A DNA stretch of 64,000 nucleotides from Anisus vortex (Eukaryota; Mollusca; Gastropoda; Planorbidae): NCBI GenBank assembly GCA_949126835.1, contig OX421507.1:10196121-10260120 (forward strand), in the 5' to 3' direction. A program made the translations under genes and the position numbers. Below the pieces are notes generated by a model. The model was not told the origin of the DNA. It searched no databases and saw only the letters and a program-made list of their open reading frames with translations. Positions 23,301 through 34,860 of the stretch are shown here, in pieces. Position 1 is the first letter of the stretch. Each line of letters starts with the position of its first letter.

Positions 23301-24127
23301 CGTATCATCTGCATTTCTCTGTCTTTTATGATGGAGCCGTCTAATGCTTTTAAGGGTGCAACCTTACTGACAGAGGGTCCGAAAGCTTTTTTGATCCCCT
23401 CGTATACGCCGCGAATGTTTCCATGGTCAGCGCATGTCTGGATATTTGTGCATAAGTCCTACCAATATTTGTTTGTGCATTGTCTGGCAGTCTTTTGTGC
23501 ATCTTTTCTTGCATTTTTTAAAAATCCTCTAGACTTTTTCCGCAAAATGGGCACATTGGAGTGCCCATTTTTTAAATGTTTAAAATTCAACTTGCTATGT
23601 TTTAAAATCGCCAATATCCCTTCAGTTAAAAAAAGATCTACATCTAAGACAGTTGATGTAAGATGAAACCAGTTAAGCTTGATGTGGTATGAAAAAATGA
23701 GTCCATCAATTTGAAAGTCTTGCCTTTGATTAGAAAACTCCGCTTTGAGCGCTTCGATGTACTTCTGAAAAAACCAATCTACCTATTTTGATATATCCCT
23801 TAATATAGGGATGTACATGTAGGCCTAGTTAAATGTTTTGAAATTGATTTCACGACAAGATATGTCCAGTTGAAATGTAAAGTCATTCTAGTTGTTTAAC
23901 AGTTCAAGCGCTGTTTGATCCCGTCCTTGTAAATGCAATTTCATCTCATTGAAATGTGTCGCTATGTCATTTAGAAACATCGGCTTCAACAGTCAGTGTT
24001 ACTCATTCAGAACCGGAAAATGTTTTTTAATCAATAAAAAAAACACCTCTTGAAGGTCTCTCGCGTGCCATTGAAAATCGCTCTGCGTGCCAAGTTTGGC
24101 AAACGTGCCTTAGGTTGCCGACACCTG
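20390..24127 (-). mobile_element. hAT element copy (GTF2IRD2/ZBED5-like), split by a LINE
   Basis: The left part (20390-21470) aligns by eye with the interior of copies at 29511-30838 and 52775-54526, sharing TCCGTAGC(A/T)AGA, TCCTTTTTATTTGCATTTAT and GTCAAGTGTAGCTGAC-like words. The right part (23520-24127) ends GCCTTAGGTTGCCGACACCTG, the family terminus. The minus strand at about 23905-23985 still reads NDIATHFNEMKLHLQGRDQT continuing ALELLNN. This is the conserved motif of hAT-derived proteins of the GTF2IRD2/ZBED5 type. Stops surround it. The LINE at 21475-23516 sits in the middle. The outer left terminus was not found. Confidence 0.72.
21475..23516 (-). pseudogene. Non-LTR retrotransposon: RT and C-terminal zinc-finger pseudogene
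   Basis: Minus-strand segments in order: 23515-22982 (a linker with KAPGGDGIPAEAIQYG), 23012-22647 (RT start YKNKGDRIDSNNYRGIS, then GFRAERSTIDMIF and AFIDLTKAFD with a catalytic Asp), 22702-22076 (GVKQGCVLAPTLF, then LLFADDAAQ with the second catalytic pair and LNKTEVM), 22079-21486 (LSCLRRILGTTW, RLRWLGHTRRM and a CCHC-like finger CEGCSRDCHSRFGL..H...C). This is the fixed order of a LINE polyprotein after the endonuclease. The four pieces lie in different frames with short overlaps, giving frameshifts near 23000, 22680 and 22078, plus a stop at about 23452. The endonuclease is absent: a 5'-truncated insertion. Clade uncertain, RTE-like or related. Confidence 0.9.
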
Positions 24128-24317
24128 ATATAGTCAATTGCAAAAGTGACATTTAACAAAACGATAACAAAAATGAAAACAAAAAACAAAACAAAACACA
24201 ACAACATGATGAGTCAAAAAAAGGGTAAACAATTAGTATGTTTACACCTAGATATCTAAATATATACATACATACATAAATATATTAGATACAAATACTA
24301 TTTTATTACACGAACAC

Positions 24318-25372
24318 CAGAGCCGGATTTTGATGAAAAAAGGCCCTTCCACTTATGAGGCCCTTTTACCTCCGATTTTTAAGTTTGTAAATTACATGAG
24401 AGATAATAAAATGCATTGAAACTGTGATATTAAATTAATACGTTAAATAAAACATATTGTAATTGGTACTAACTTTTATTTAAAAAAATATTCCGGATTT
24501 CCGGTTTTCGTTTTTTGGTTCATTGTGCTTCTTAATTGATTTTTGATATTTTTAAGTCTTGAAAATGATCTTTCTCCAGTACAATTAGTGACTATTAAAC
24601 TGACAGCCATAAGATTGATTCCACATTGGGGAAGGTCACTTGAATATTTTCTTTGAATAGTATTTGATATAAGTCTGTATGCGACAATGTGGAATTTTTT
24701 TTAAGGCTTATGAGTTTGTCTTACATATTATGTGTGGAAATGAAATTATAGTTCTTCAGTAAGATTTCGCTTTTACTTCTTATTATCCTTCTGGCAGTTC
24801 TATATTCAGTATTTGGCAACGTGTTTTTTGCTTGTTGCTCAAGTGCATCAAAATCTTCCCTAGTTTCACGTAAAATATCCAAAAGTGACCTGTGCCAATC
24901 TGCACAACTACTAAGTAAAATATTAGGGCTTTGGTGAATTTTATTTACTCTTGAATAATGTCTCAGTATTCGATTTCAGTCATGGAGTATAAGCACGAAT
25001 TCAAATTCTTCCATCTTATAAAAAAAGATTGTTGACCCTCAATATAGTATCAACCTTTGTATTATTAACTTAATGTAAATAATTAAGTGCATGTGTGATA
25101 TCATTGTAATTTTCTAAAATAGCTTCTGTAGATTTTGAGTGTGCCTCCCACCTAGTGTCTGATAAATATTTAGGCACTTTAGAATGAGGTTTCAAATATG
25201 ATTTTAGAACATTATTGAATTTTATTTCTCCTTTTTTTAGGTCCAGTGTTTTAGTGTTCACTGTTTTTTAGAATAGTGTAATTATAATTTTGCTAACAAG
25301 TTGAATGTAGGCCCCTCTTGATCTTGAGGCCCTAAGCTGAAGTCTTGATAGCCTATAGGAAAATACGTACAT
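24318..25372 (-). pseudogene. hAT transposase pseudogene (ZMYM1/DUF4371-like)
   Basis: The minus strand from about 25265 reads PKYLSDTRWEAHSKSTEAIL and ENYNDITHALNYLH. Next comes SCADWHRSLLDILRETREDF and NTLPNTEYRTARRII. It ends near 24545 with LPQCGINLMAVSLIVTNCTG and ERSFSRLKNIKNQLRS. The last is the hAT dimerisation region (TxxxERSFSxLKxIKxxLR in the family), and the first is the LSxTRW motif of ZMYM1/DUF4371 proteins. The frame shifts several times, so the gene is dead. The element's left end at 24318 is CAGAGCCGGATTTTG, a known type of hAT terminus. The right end near 25372 (GGCCCTAAGCTGAAGTCTTG and after) is eroded. The N-terminal half of the transposase is missing. Confidence 0.82.
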
Positions 25373-26636
25373 ACATTTAGACCCTACTTAATCTAGGACA
25401 AATTTTCTTTCTTAATCTATGCCAATATTTATAAATATATATTTTTCACATATATTTTTCAGTACTTTGAAGTCTATTCTTTTTACAGACGTTTCTTCTT
25501 GGTTGAAGATTCTAGAAGGTTCAGTAGAACCGGGGTAGTGCTTTGTCGTTAAAACTTGATATATTATGTAAGCCATTTTTAAACACCTCTCATTTTCAAA
25601 AGCTATTATACTTCCAAATATATCAATAAAATTACTTAGGATTCAATTCTAGCAGGAATATCTATTTAGCACTTTTTAATTGTTCTAGCCTACAATTGAC
25701 TTACACTCTTAGAAAAAACATTTGGTTTTTATCCAGTTTCTATAGTAATGTTTAACAATTGTTTCAATTTTCCCAGCCTGTGCCAGGGCCCCGTGGGTTA
25801 AATCAAACTAAAATAATTTCGTCTCCATTAGTTCTTTAAAGATTATTTGCTTCGACTTAATATTTCATTTTCATTAGACTAACCAATTAAACCTGATTGT
25901 CCCCCTTTTCAAATTATAACTACATTACGCTTATTAGTCATTCACTTTCGGATACTCTTGACAGTCTATAATGTACATCAAAAAGTCTTAGCTTACAAAA
26001 ATCAATTTTTTCAGCCAGGTCGCCTTGACCTATAGCTCTATTGCTCACTTCATTGATGTTTTAATTATTGATATCTTTTTTTTTCGTATCAACGCCATTT
26101 TTTGTGTTTTAAAAGAAAAAGCGTATCATTTTCTGGAGAGGTTCCTTCCTTGTGATTTGTTGAATTCCCTAACTGTTGTTCAGAGGATCACATTTAATTA
26201 AAGCCGCATGGTATTAATGAAAAAATCTAGGAATCAATTTAATTAGGGCACTTTAAGGAGATCTGTCTTTCTGTCTTGACATATTTTTGTTGTTGTTGTT
26301 TCGATTCTGTTCAATCATAGAATTCCCCCCAAAAATATAAAAATGGGCAAAGCATTTCATGTAATTAATAAACTGGGAAATCGAAGAACAGGATGAACTA
26401 ATGAAATGATGTTAGTGTCAGATAGTCAGGTAGTCAGATAGTCGTGGATTTGCGGACTCAGTTGACGTCGTTTTGGTAACCATTTAACATAATATACAAT
26501 CTAAAATATATGTCTTGAAGAATACTTTTTAAAACCGTAGATTTTCTAATTCCAGCTTTTAAAAAATGCAAAAGTTCACTAATTCTCTTTTTTTTTTATT
26601 GCTTTGTTGATTAGCCAGTATAGATTTTATATCTTA
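25373..26636. other. Unannotated AT-rich stretch
   Basis: No frame, splice-bounded exon or known repeat was recognised. Short local repeats such as GTCAGATAGTCAGGTAGTC occur near 26417. Confidence 0.45.
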
Positions 26637-26990
26637 TCTTATATATTACAGACGCTCCTTCTATAAAGAAGATTTTTGCGTCCTACGCGCATCCGTGGTC
26701 CAAGTCTTGCATCTTTATTAATGTTTTAAATTGTATTAAGTTATTGTTTTCCTGGATTGTTTCAGCAACCCATTGCATGCCCGAACGCCACTCAAGAAGA
26801 AATAGTACTTATAATGCATTTGTTATCGCATAAGGGATAAGGAAAGTGTTTATCTGAGCATTGCAAAAGGTTGTTATTGGGTTGTATTTCTAAATTATAG
26901 TTGAATGCCTTTTGTATTATTATAGCTTTACTCATTGTAGTCTTTTTAAAATTTTCGGGCTCAAATTCAGCAAATGCCTGCATAGTATAC
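26637..26990 (-). pseudogene. LINE (family T) 3' end, minus-strand copy
   Basis: The tail begins at the left with the reverse complement of TATAAGATAAGATAT. The 3' UTR words match 6540-6700. Upstream, the minus frame contains NNNLLQCSDKHF, matching NNSLLQCSYNHKDKNTF of the 6236 copy. 5'-truncated and broken. Confidence 0.68.
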
Positions 26991-27029
26991 TCTAATTTTT
27001 TTAATGACGGTCCAATAGGTCAAATGAAG

Positions 27030-27197
27030 GCTGTATTCGGGCATGGAATGGGGTTGCCTGAACAAAGCAGGAAAACCAGTAACTTAACATCATTTAAAAC
27101 ATTAATATAGATGCAACACTAGACTCGGCCCACGGATGAGCGTAGGACGCAAGATCTTTTTCTTATAGAAGGAGCATCTAGAAATATATAAGATAAG
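27030..27197 (+). mobile_element. LINE (family T) 3' end, plus-strand copy
   Basis: It starts GCATGGAATGGGGTTGCCTG and runs through AAACCAGTAACTTAACATCA, GATGAGCGTAGGACGCAAGA to an AAGATAAGG tail. It lies in opposite orientation to the copy at 26637-26990, making an imperfect inverted repeat. Confidence 0.7.
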
Positions 27198-28057
27198 GTG
27201 ATTGAAATTTTGATTCGCTTTTTTTTTTACCTACAATCTTTTGAAAAGTATACATTTGATTACAGTATACTTTTTTAAGTAATGTGACCAAAACATTAAA
27301 GGTATAGCTATGTATAAAATTAAGTCATATGAGTATAATCAGGGTGGGAAGTAGTCTTATATAACCATTCAATTTAATACTGAATGTTAAAAGATAACAA
27401 GATTATAGCTCATCGATTTTCTCTGTCAACTGAAGACATAAGATCCACGCCATGAAATGCATGCAAACATAAATTGCATGAATACATAAAATACATGCAA
27501 TCGTAAACGACATGCACTGATTAAATGCATGCATCAAACGAGAACATTATTATATATTCTTTTACAACATTATTGCTTGAATAAAATAAAAATAACCTTC
27601 GACCAGTTTTTCTTTCACACAAATAACAAGTATTGATTTCAAACATTTATGATTGTGTCGAAAATATCTCCTTACAGAATTTTTTTTTTATATAAATTCT
27701 CACAGAAAGGTGTAAAAATAAACTTCTAATCAAATGTTTTCGTTGCATTTTTACTTGTTCGATTTAAAATATAAAACAAAACGGTTTAATTTACGTATTT
27801 TTCAAAGCGCTCTTAATATTTTATTTGTTTTGCTTTTTATAGTTTAAAGCTATATATAGATGTTATCTTTCTATGTTCAGAAATAGTGTTGTTGTTTTTT
27901 TGGTTAGAAAACCATGCACGCCAACTTCTAAAACAACTCAAAACTTTTAAATCCAGGTAAAAAGACGGGTTTTGTCATCTCTTTTGCCAGACTTTCTAGG
28001 CCTTTCACGATTGTGGTACTGATCGCTGACGTAGTTTAGTTATTCAATCACCCAACT
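27198..28057. other. Unannotated AT-rich stretch
   Basis: Contains scattered ATGCATG words at 27455-27535 (for example AAATGCATGCAAACA and AAATACATGCAATCG), which look like a very diverged short repeat. Nothing else was seen. Confidence 0.4.
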
Positions 28058-28972
28058 ATGAGACGAAATGAATAATATGAGACTAAATGAATTATATGAG
28101 ACTAAATTAATAATATAAGACTAAATGAATAATATGAGACTAAATGAATAATTTGAGACGAAATGAATAATATGAGACGAAATGAATAATATGAGACTAA
28201 ATGAATAATATGAGACGAAATGAATAATATGAGACTAAATGAATAATATGAGACTAAATGAATAATATGAGACGAATTGAATAATATGAGACTAAATGAA
28301 TAATATGAGACGAAATGAATAATATGAGACTAAATGAATAATATGAGACGAAATGAATAATATGAGACTAAATGAATAATATGAGACTAAATGAATAATA
28401 TGAGACGAAATGAATAATATGAGACTAAATGAATAATATGAGACTAAATTAATAATATGAGACTAAATGAATAATATAAGACTAAATGAATAATATGAGA
28501 CTAAATGAATAATTTGAGACTAAATGAATAATATGAGACGAATTGAATAATATGAGACTAAATGAATAATATGAGACGAAATGAATAATATGAGACTAAA
28601 TGAATAATATGAGACGAAATGAATAATATGAGACTAAATGAATAATATGAGACTAAATGAATAATATGAGACGAAATGAATAATATGAGACTAAATGAAT
28701 AATATGAGACTAAATGAATAATATGAGACTAAATGAATAATATGAGACTAAATGAATAATATGAGACTAAATGAATAATTTGAGACTAAATGAATAATAT
28801 GAGACTAAATGAATATTGTGAGACTAAATGAATAATATGAGACTAAATTAATAATATGAGACTAAATGAATAATTTGAGACTAAATGAATATTGTGAGAC
28901 TAAATGAATATTGTGAGACTAAATGAATAATATGAGACTAAATTAATAATTTATTTGAGACTAAATGAATAA
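28058..28972. repeat. 19-bp minisatellite, about 48 units
   Basis: The unit is GAGACTAAATGAATAATAT with common variants GACGAAATGA, ATTAATAAT, AATTTGAG and ATTGTGAG. Variants recur in ordered blocks. One unit near 28950 has an extra TTTA. As 19 is not a multiple of three, no long frame forms. Confidence 0.96.
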
Positions 28973-29139
28973 TATAGTTAAATCTTAAAATATAAAATTT
29001 GCGGAAATTTTAAAATACATTATCCCCATTTATAGACAATTTCAAAATAATAAATAAACATTTTAAAAAAAAATTGCATTAAGCTTTTTCCACTCTAAAT
29101 AATTACAATATTATTCTATACCGAATAGTATACCGAAAA

Positions 29140-29252
29140 CACGCGCCATCAAGGGTACTGCGCTCCTCATCACAGTCACTTCTGGGAATTCCCAGTGGGG
29201 ATAGACACAAAAAGAAGTTTATTGGAGTGCGATCGTTTGAATCTGTGGCGCC
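29140..29252 (+). mobile_element. LINE-type 3' remnant, left half
   Basis: GCGCCATCAAGGGTACTGCG and CTTCTGGGAATTCCCAG match, in reverse, 59480-59545. The remnant resumes at 31725 after the hAT element, which left GTGGCGCC on both sides. The combined reading resembles a LINE RT tail. Confidence 0.5.
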
Positions 29253-31724
29253 CAGTAGCGTAGCCAGCCGGGGGAGCAGGGGGTGCGGCCGCTCCCCCTA
29301 CGACCATTTTCGAAAAAAAGGGCCTTTTCGGGAAAAAATAATTTAATAATTTTAACAAGCCATGTAGCACAATTTATACTGATTCTAATACTTTTTTTTT
29401 TTAATTGCATTTCAACAATTTAATTTGTTACAATATGATTAATGAGCCTTGTTAGATCTAGTTAATTTTAATTTAATTTAATTTGATACGAAGTTTACAT
29501 CACACTCTAGCAGGGGTCGGCAACCTTTTGCTAATGGTGTGCCAAGCTAAAGTTTCTAAGTCACTCGCGTGTCAACAGCCTAAAAGTCAACCTGCTCTAT
29601 TATACTTGTTTTCTTATAAGACGAGTAAGTAATTTAAATCCGTAGCTAGACAAAGGCCAAAAGCAAAGGAACTCTCTAGAGAAAATCGTTAAAGCGTTTT
29701 ATATTTAATTTAAACAAATAATGTGTGTATGATTATCATTCTTTTTATTAGCATGTATACCAAATACAAAATTATATTACCAAACTTTCACAATTATGGT
29801 AACTATTTTGTAAGCGTTATCATTCAGTTGTCAAGATACATATCTATCTAGCAATAATATTGTATATAATATTTTGTTCTCAGTTTCACTGAGATATGTC
29901 GTTTATTATATTCTGATTATATTCTTCATTGACATACGTCTAGCGGAATTGATACAAAGTAATCATACAAACTGGGTAGTTTATGTAATGTTCAGAAAAT
30001 GTGCATATTATATTATATAAGTATTATAAAATATATATAATTTTCAACGACTTTTTGACCGTTTGGTCATTATAAATTTATAATTTGTAGGCTATTTAGT
30101 CTTTTACAATATTAAAATTAAAAAACATTATATTAGAAATATTAGCGGAAAAAAAAGTAGCTAATTACCTCCCTTTAATTAAAATACAGATTCTAAATTA
30201 GATTCAATAGTGATGCCAAACAAGTAGATCTAATGTTTTGTAATATAACAAATATTAATTACTTATTATTATTTCTTTACATAAACTAGCGTTGTGGTAT
30301 TCATTACAATATTTAATTATTAGAGGTATAAAATTAATTTACGTTAAATAGTTGTAAGTAAACATTTCCTGCATTAATTATTTGTCCATTTAACCTTGAG
30401 GAGTTTATCTCTTAAACAATTGGCACATTTCGATGCCCATTTCATTAAAGGTATAAAATTCAACTGGCTACGTTTTCAAATCGCCAATAACCCTATACTT
30501 AATAAAAAAAAAAGTATCTACATCTAAGAAGGTTGTAGTAAGATTAAGCCAGTTATGCCTGATTAGGTATGAAAAAATCAACTTGAAAGTCTTGAAACTC
30601 CGCTTTGAGTGCTTCGATGTGCATCTGAAAAAGCCCAACAATCTATCTTAATATATGCCTTTGTAAAGGAAAGTACATAAAGTTAAATGTTGTGAAATTG
30701 ATTTCACTCAATATAAATATTACTGAAAAATATAGTTGTTTTTGTTTTCATCAATAATAAATCACCCCTTGGAGGTCTCTTGCGTGCCATTGAAAATTGC
30801 TCAAGTTTGGCACGCGTGGTTTAGGTTGCCGACCCCTTTTTTTTAGTGGATACCAGGTCATAAGCAGGAACTTAGAGTGGACAGGAATGGCCAACCGTTT
30901 GTGCCTAACTTTTACGGTGATGTATCAGTGGTGCGTGGACACAGCACAGTTAGTTCTCCGAGCCCCAAAAGAGTACGCTCGCTCGCATTCTCAAAAAAGG
31001 CTGGGGTTTAAGTCTGGTGTACTCACCGAAAAGTAATAATGTGACTTAAAGCGCGCTGACTTTCTCCTTCTCGGCCGTATACGTGTAGTGATCGAAAACA
31101 TGGTTACATGAACTTCGAACAAAAAAAAGATACCCACAGAATTTAAAAGAAAGAAGAAAAGAAGAGAAATAACTTGTTTTAAAGAAAATCCGTTTCCTAA
31201 GGATATAACCATCGGGCGTGGTGTTTTAATAGCTGAAAGAAAAAAAAATGAAAAAAGAATAGAGCGTTCCTATAACGTAACATATTTTGTAATTGACACA
31301 AAGATACAGTAAATAAAAATTTTGAAACTTTTTTTTTTAATCTCTTTAAAAATGTCTATAATAATATTGGCGATTTATCTCATCTTTCAAAATTAAAACT
31401 AAAAAGAATGCAGTCCTATAGAAGCATTCGCATTGATTCTATAAATATTTTTCGACACTAGATACTCATCCCGAAAATGAGCAGTAGATGCAATCAATTT
31501 TGCAGAAATTCCCATCACTAATAGTTGCTAGTAAAAATCGTGAATGGTTAAAAAAAAATACTGCACTATTATACAGTGTGTGTATCCTGAGGCACAGGAT
31601 TTTCTCATAACACTTGATACGTACGAATTCTTAGTTCTTCTATTAATCTGGAAAAATTTCTAAAAGTGGGGCCTTTTTTCTAAAAGTTCGCTCCCCCTAG
31701 CGTCAAAACATGGCTACGCCACTG
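29253..31724. mobile_element. 2.47-kb hAT-type element with perfect 8-bp target duplication
   Basis: The left end CAGTAGCGTAGCCAGCCGGG and the right end CATGGCTACGCCACTG are inverted repeats. The octamer GTGGCGCC flanks both ends exactly (29245-29252, 31725-31732). The same ends bound the MITE at 14305-14497. The interior holds no transposase; about half of it is the younger hAT copy at 29511-30838. It is therefore a non-autonomous carrier, or one that has lost its gene. Confidence 0.88.
29511..30838 (-). mobile_element. Nested hAT copy (GTF2IRD2/ZBED5-like family)
   Basis: It begins CAGGGGTCGGCAACCTTTTG and ends TAGGTTGCCGACCCCT, the inverted termini of this family. The interior is collinear with the copies at 20390, 52775 and 55360. 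Flanking octamers CACTCTAG and TTTTTTAG agree at 5 of 8 positions, the right one blurred by a T run. No transposase frame remains. It lies inside the element at 29253-31724 and so is younger than it. Confidence 0.82.
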
Positions 31725-31835
31725 GTGGCGCCTTCTATATATAACAGCTAGCCTGAAACACTGAGATGCTAAGAGAAGAGTCTTTTAAAAAGAGATTAGA
31801 TACCGTTCTCTTTAGCTATATATTGTTGTTTTTTA
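31725..31835 (+). mobile_element. LINE-type 3' remnant, right half
   Basis: Reads VAPSIYNS, then PETLRC and, after shifts, a Lys-rich KSLLKRD stretch. The minus-strand relative at 59345-59480 reads NSLPQTLRVPEIKESLKKIL. This fits the WN-LP ... FK-LKT end of CR1/Jockey-like RT proteins. Confidence 0.5.
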
Positions 31836-32111
31836 ATAATAATTTGATGCAGACCTAAAAAAAAAAATCTTTAACGCTAATTTCTTAAAACATACAACAA
31901 TTGAATCTATTAAAATTTAATGCACTAACGTTGTTTTGGTTACGGAAACTCAAGAACGCTGTCTTGCTACTTCAATTATTGTCAAAATCATCTCAAGAGA
32001 AAAACTGTTCTTTTTTTTTTTTTTATTTTTTTTTATATTATCAAGCTGCCAACCAAATTAAAAGTATAAGCAGCGGCCGTTCTACCAATCCTTCACTATG
32101 TATGTAAAACC

Positions 32112-32650
32112 TTGACCGTGTATAGCCGCCACGCCAGGAAGCTTAATCAATTCCATCTGAGCTGCCTACGGAAGCTGCTAAGGGTTAAATTACAGGACAA
32201 GATCCCGGACACTAAGGTGCTTGCACAGGCCGACATGCCAACCATCTACACCCTATTAGGAAAAGCCCGTCTCAGATGGGCAAGTCGTGTTGTGCGCATA
32301 CCAGAAGGACGACTACCCAAAGAAGATTTTCTACGGTGAACTGGTCGCAGGTAAGCGCTTGCGCGGAGAACAAAAGAAGAGGTTTAAAGACACCCTAAAG
32401 GCCTCCCTAAAGAAACTTTGAAATCGAAAAAGGAAACCTGGAAAAGACTGGCCGAGGATCGATTCTCGTGGCGCAACCTGACCGTCACTGTAGCAGCAGT
32501 CCACGAAGTTAAAAAGCGAAAAGCGACACCTCAGAATATCCAGCGAAGTAAAGCTCCACTGCCACTGGCCAACAAGCCAAGCATCCGTGCTCCCAACACT
32601 GTCGGGCTAGAATAGGCCGCATCATCCATCTCCGGACCCACAAGCAACTA
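32112..32650 (+). pseudogene. LINE C-terminal fragment (same type as the 21.5-kb LINE)
   Basis: The plus strand reads HARKLNQFHLSCLRKLLRVK, then PTIYTLLGKARLRWASRVVR and GRLPKEDF. A shift follows with YGELVAGKRLRGEQKKRFKD, and later ETWKRLAEDRFSWRNLTV. The LSCLR ... RLRW ... LPK ... YGEL ... WxxLAxDRxxWR order equals the C-terminal segment of the LINE at 21475-23516, but the sequences differ enough to be another subfamily. The terminal zinc finger is lost (a stop follows NTVGLE). RT core and endonuclease are missing; the frame is broken at about 32335 and 32410. Confidence 0.82.
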
Positions 32651-33104
32651 TGACTTTTTTCAGAGGATGGCCTTCATTGAAACCGATGGCCAAGCATCAT
32701 CATATCTAACCGATACATCAATTTAAAATATTGCATTTGATTTTAAAAAAATATATTTTGATTACATATGCAAATTAAATTTGGTAGTCGAAGAGATTAA
32801 AGCAAGAAATTTTTACATTTTTCCACAAGTTGTTTTCATCAGCTATTTAGGTTTGTTCTTTAAATCCATGATTTCATGTTGTTATTCAACGTCAAACTGT
32901 ATCTCGTTCGTCACACGTCTAATGAAATGTATTTAATTTCAATCAACCGAAAGCGGATCGATTCGATTCAATGGTGTTACAATAATATAATGTTACAGAA
33001 AAAGAAAAAAAAAAAGAAAAAAGAACCTAATCAATCGTTCATGCAGAGAACGGACAAAATCAAATTTAAAAAAAAAACATACTTAAGAAGAAGTGTATTC
33101 TGGT
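32651..33104. other. Unannotated AT-rich stretch
   Basis: No signal beyond an A-rich run at 32998-33025. Confidence 0.4.
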
Positions 33105-33165
33105 GCGTGTGTGTGTGTGTTATGGTGTGTGTCTGTTTATGTGTGTGTATGCTCGTGTGCGCACA
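33105..33165. repeat. (TG)n microsatellite, interrupted
   Basis: GTGTGTGTGT runs with single substitutions. Confidence 0.85.
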
Positions 33166-33624
33166 CCAGTGTGAATCACTCACTTCGCCCTCGCCATGTC
33201 TCCCAAATGTCTCACGGTGCGATGAATGATGCCCTGCTGTGTGGTGTGAACTTGCGGTGGGTGAAAGGTTAAACTATTCGCGCAAACATTCTAAGTGTCT
33301 TAATGGCTATTGTCACGAAGAATTGAAGTGTTACTTTTTTTTTAATTGTTTTTTTTTAAATGTTAAAAGGGTGATAACCACCTTGATGTTTTTTGTAATC
33401 GATTTTGGCCCCTTATACATATATATTTCTTTCGTTGTTTTTGTTTTTGCGAAATCTTATAGTTGTAAACAATGTTAGCTTTAATTAACATGTACAAAGT
33501 CTTGAATAGAATGTTCAGTTTTTCGAGTGAGTCGCCCGTTAAACACTTCAAGTGTAGCGGATAGAATTGTAAATGCTGCGTCGAAAATGTGAGACAAATA
33601 AAAACACTCTTTGTCAAGTATTAA

Positions 33625-33975
33625 CCCTACAAATTACAAATTTATATAGCGCTATTCATAACAAAGTCTTCGAATGCGCTTTACAATTACCATCTGTTAT
33701 TAAAATAAATCGAAAAAGTGTGTTTTTAGTTTTGTTTTAAAAATGTCTATATTATCAGCTTGTTTGATTTTGTTTGGGATTTCATTCCACCACAGAGGTG
33801 CCACGACGCTGTAGGAGCGAGCTGCAAATGTTTTTCTGTCTACGCCTGGCACCTTGAGCCGCAGATGAATTCCGTCCGAACGCAGTCCTTCCCTCCCCGG
33901 TGTGTGCAGCTCAACCATGGATCGCATGTACTGGGGAGCTTGACCATGAAGGCTTTTATAGAGTATTGTCAAAAC
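33625..33975 (-). pseudogene. CR1/L2-like LINE C-terminal fragment with 3' tail
   Basis: An unbroken 90-codon minus frame (33972-33700) reads TILYKSLHGQAPQYMRSMVE, GLRSDGIHLRLKVPG, SYSVVAPLWWNEIPNKIK and FKTKLKTHFFDLF. These are the classic C-terminal blocks of CR1/L2/Jockey-type RTs (YK.LHG.AP, LR....L..P, A...WN.IP..I, F...LKT.LF). Its 3' UTR contains GCGCTATTCATAACAAAGTC and AATGCGCTTTACAATT. It is a 5'-truncated copy. Intact over this stretch, so it is younger than most LINE pieces here. Confidence 0.82.
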
Positions 33976-34156
33976 TTAGAATTATTAATGTTTAAGTTGC
34001 AAAATGTGGGATATGCACGCAGCTTAAACTATTAATCTAACACGTGTCAATGCTAGGCTCACAATATGGGATTAACACACAGAGCTAAAGAGCTTATCAT
34101 AATATCGTTAATGTTAAGCTCGATGTACGAGCTATAGGCGTTAATCATAAATATGC

Positions 34157-34265
34157 AGTAAAACCTCGGTACTCGTTGAAATTTGTTTGGCGTCTGCCTC
34201 GGTTTGGGTCGATGATATTCTTCGCAAAAAAAAAGGTGTCTCGGTTACCGTCAATTCTGATAGTC
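34157..34265 (+). mobile_element. pogo/Tigger-like terminus fragment
   Basis: CAGTAAAACCTCGGTACTCG resembles the known CAGTNNAACCTCGGT terminus of pogo/Tigger elements. GCCTCGGTTTGG and GTGTCTCGGTTACCG follow. The other terminus was not found. Confidence 0.5.
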
Positions 34266-34529
34266 CTTTGATACCCATGTTGTTTTAAAGAGGCAGATTC
34301 TCCTACGAAATAATTAGATAAATATCTGCCACTCTCTATTCCCTATCCCACAACTTCCATACGACGAATAGAATAGATGTTAGATAATAGTGTGTGAATG
34401 CTATGTTACACGTTCATTAATTTTGAACCCTAATATTTTGTCTTCATTTTGATATAAATGTCTTATGGTTTTTAATATTTAAACAGTATAGCTCTCCATC
34501 TGACTTTACTTTCACACACTGTATATTAT

Positions 34530-34542
34530 TTATCTCTCTCTC

Positions 34543-34576
<34 letters not shown>

Positions 34577-34594
34577 AATATATATATGTGTGTG

Positions 34595-34646
<52 letters not shown>

Positions 34647-34860
34647 AAGACTTTGGAAGACAATATTTGGATATATATCGATAAATAGACACACAAAATA
34701 TAAATGCATCGATAGATATAAATATAGATAGATATATGGAGATTAAAGAATAGATGGATAGATAAATGGATAGATAATTAATAGACAGATAGACATGTGT
34801 AAGGATGATAAATCGGAAAGATACATACATGCATACATACATATAGGGTCTACACATGCA
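34530..34860. repeat. TA, GA and GATA simple repeats
   Basis: (TA)n at 34540-34630 with (GA)n on both sides is followed by GATA-type and CATA-type tetramers to 34850. The long Tyr/Ile/Ser frame here is a repeat artefact. Confidence 0.9.

Noticed and set aside
34444..34857. 137-codon Tyr/Ile-rich frame
   Set aside because: Translation of TA, GA and GATA simple repeats, with no domain.
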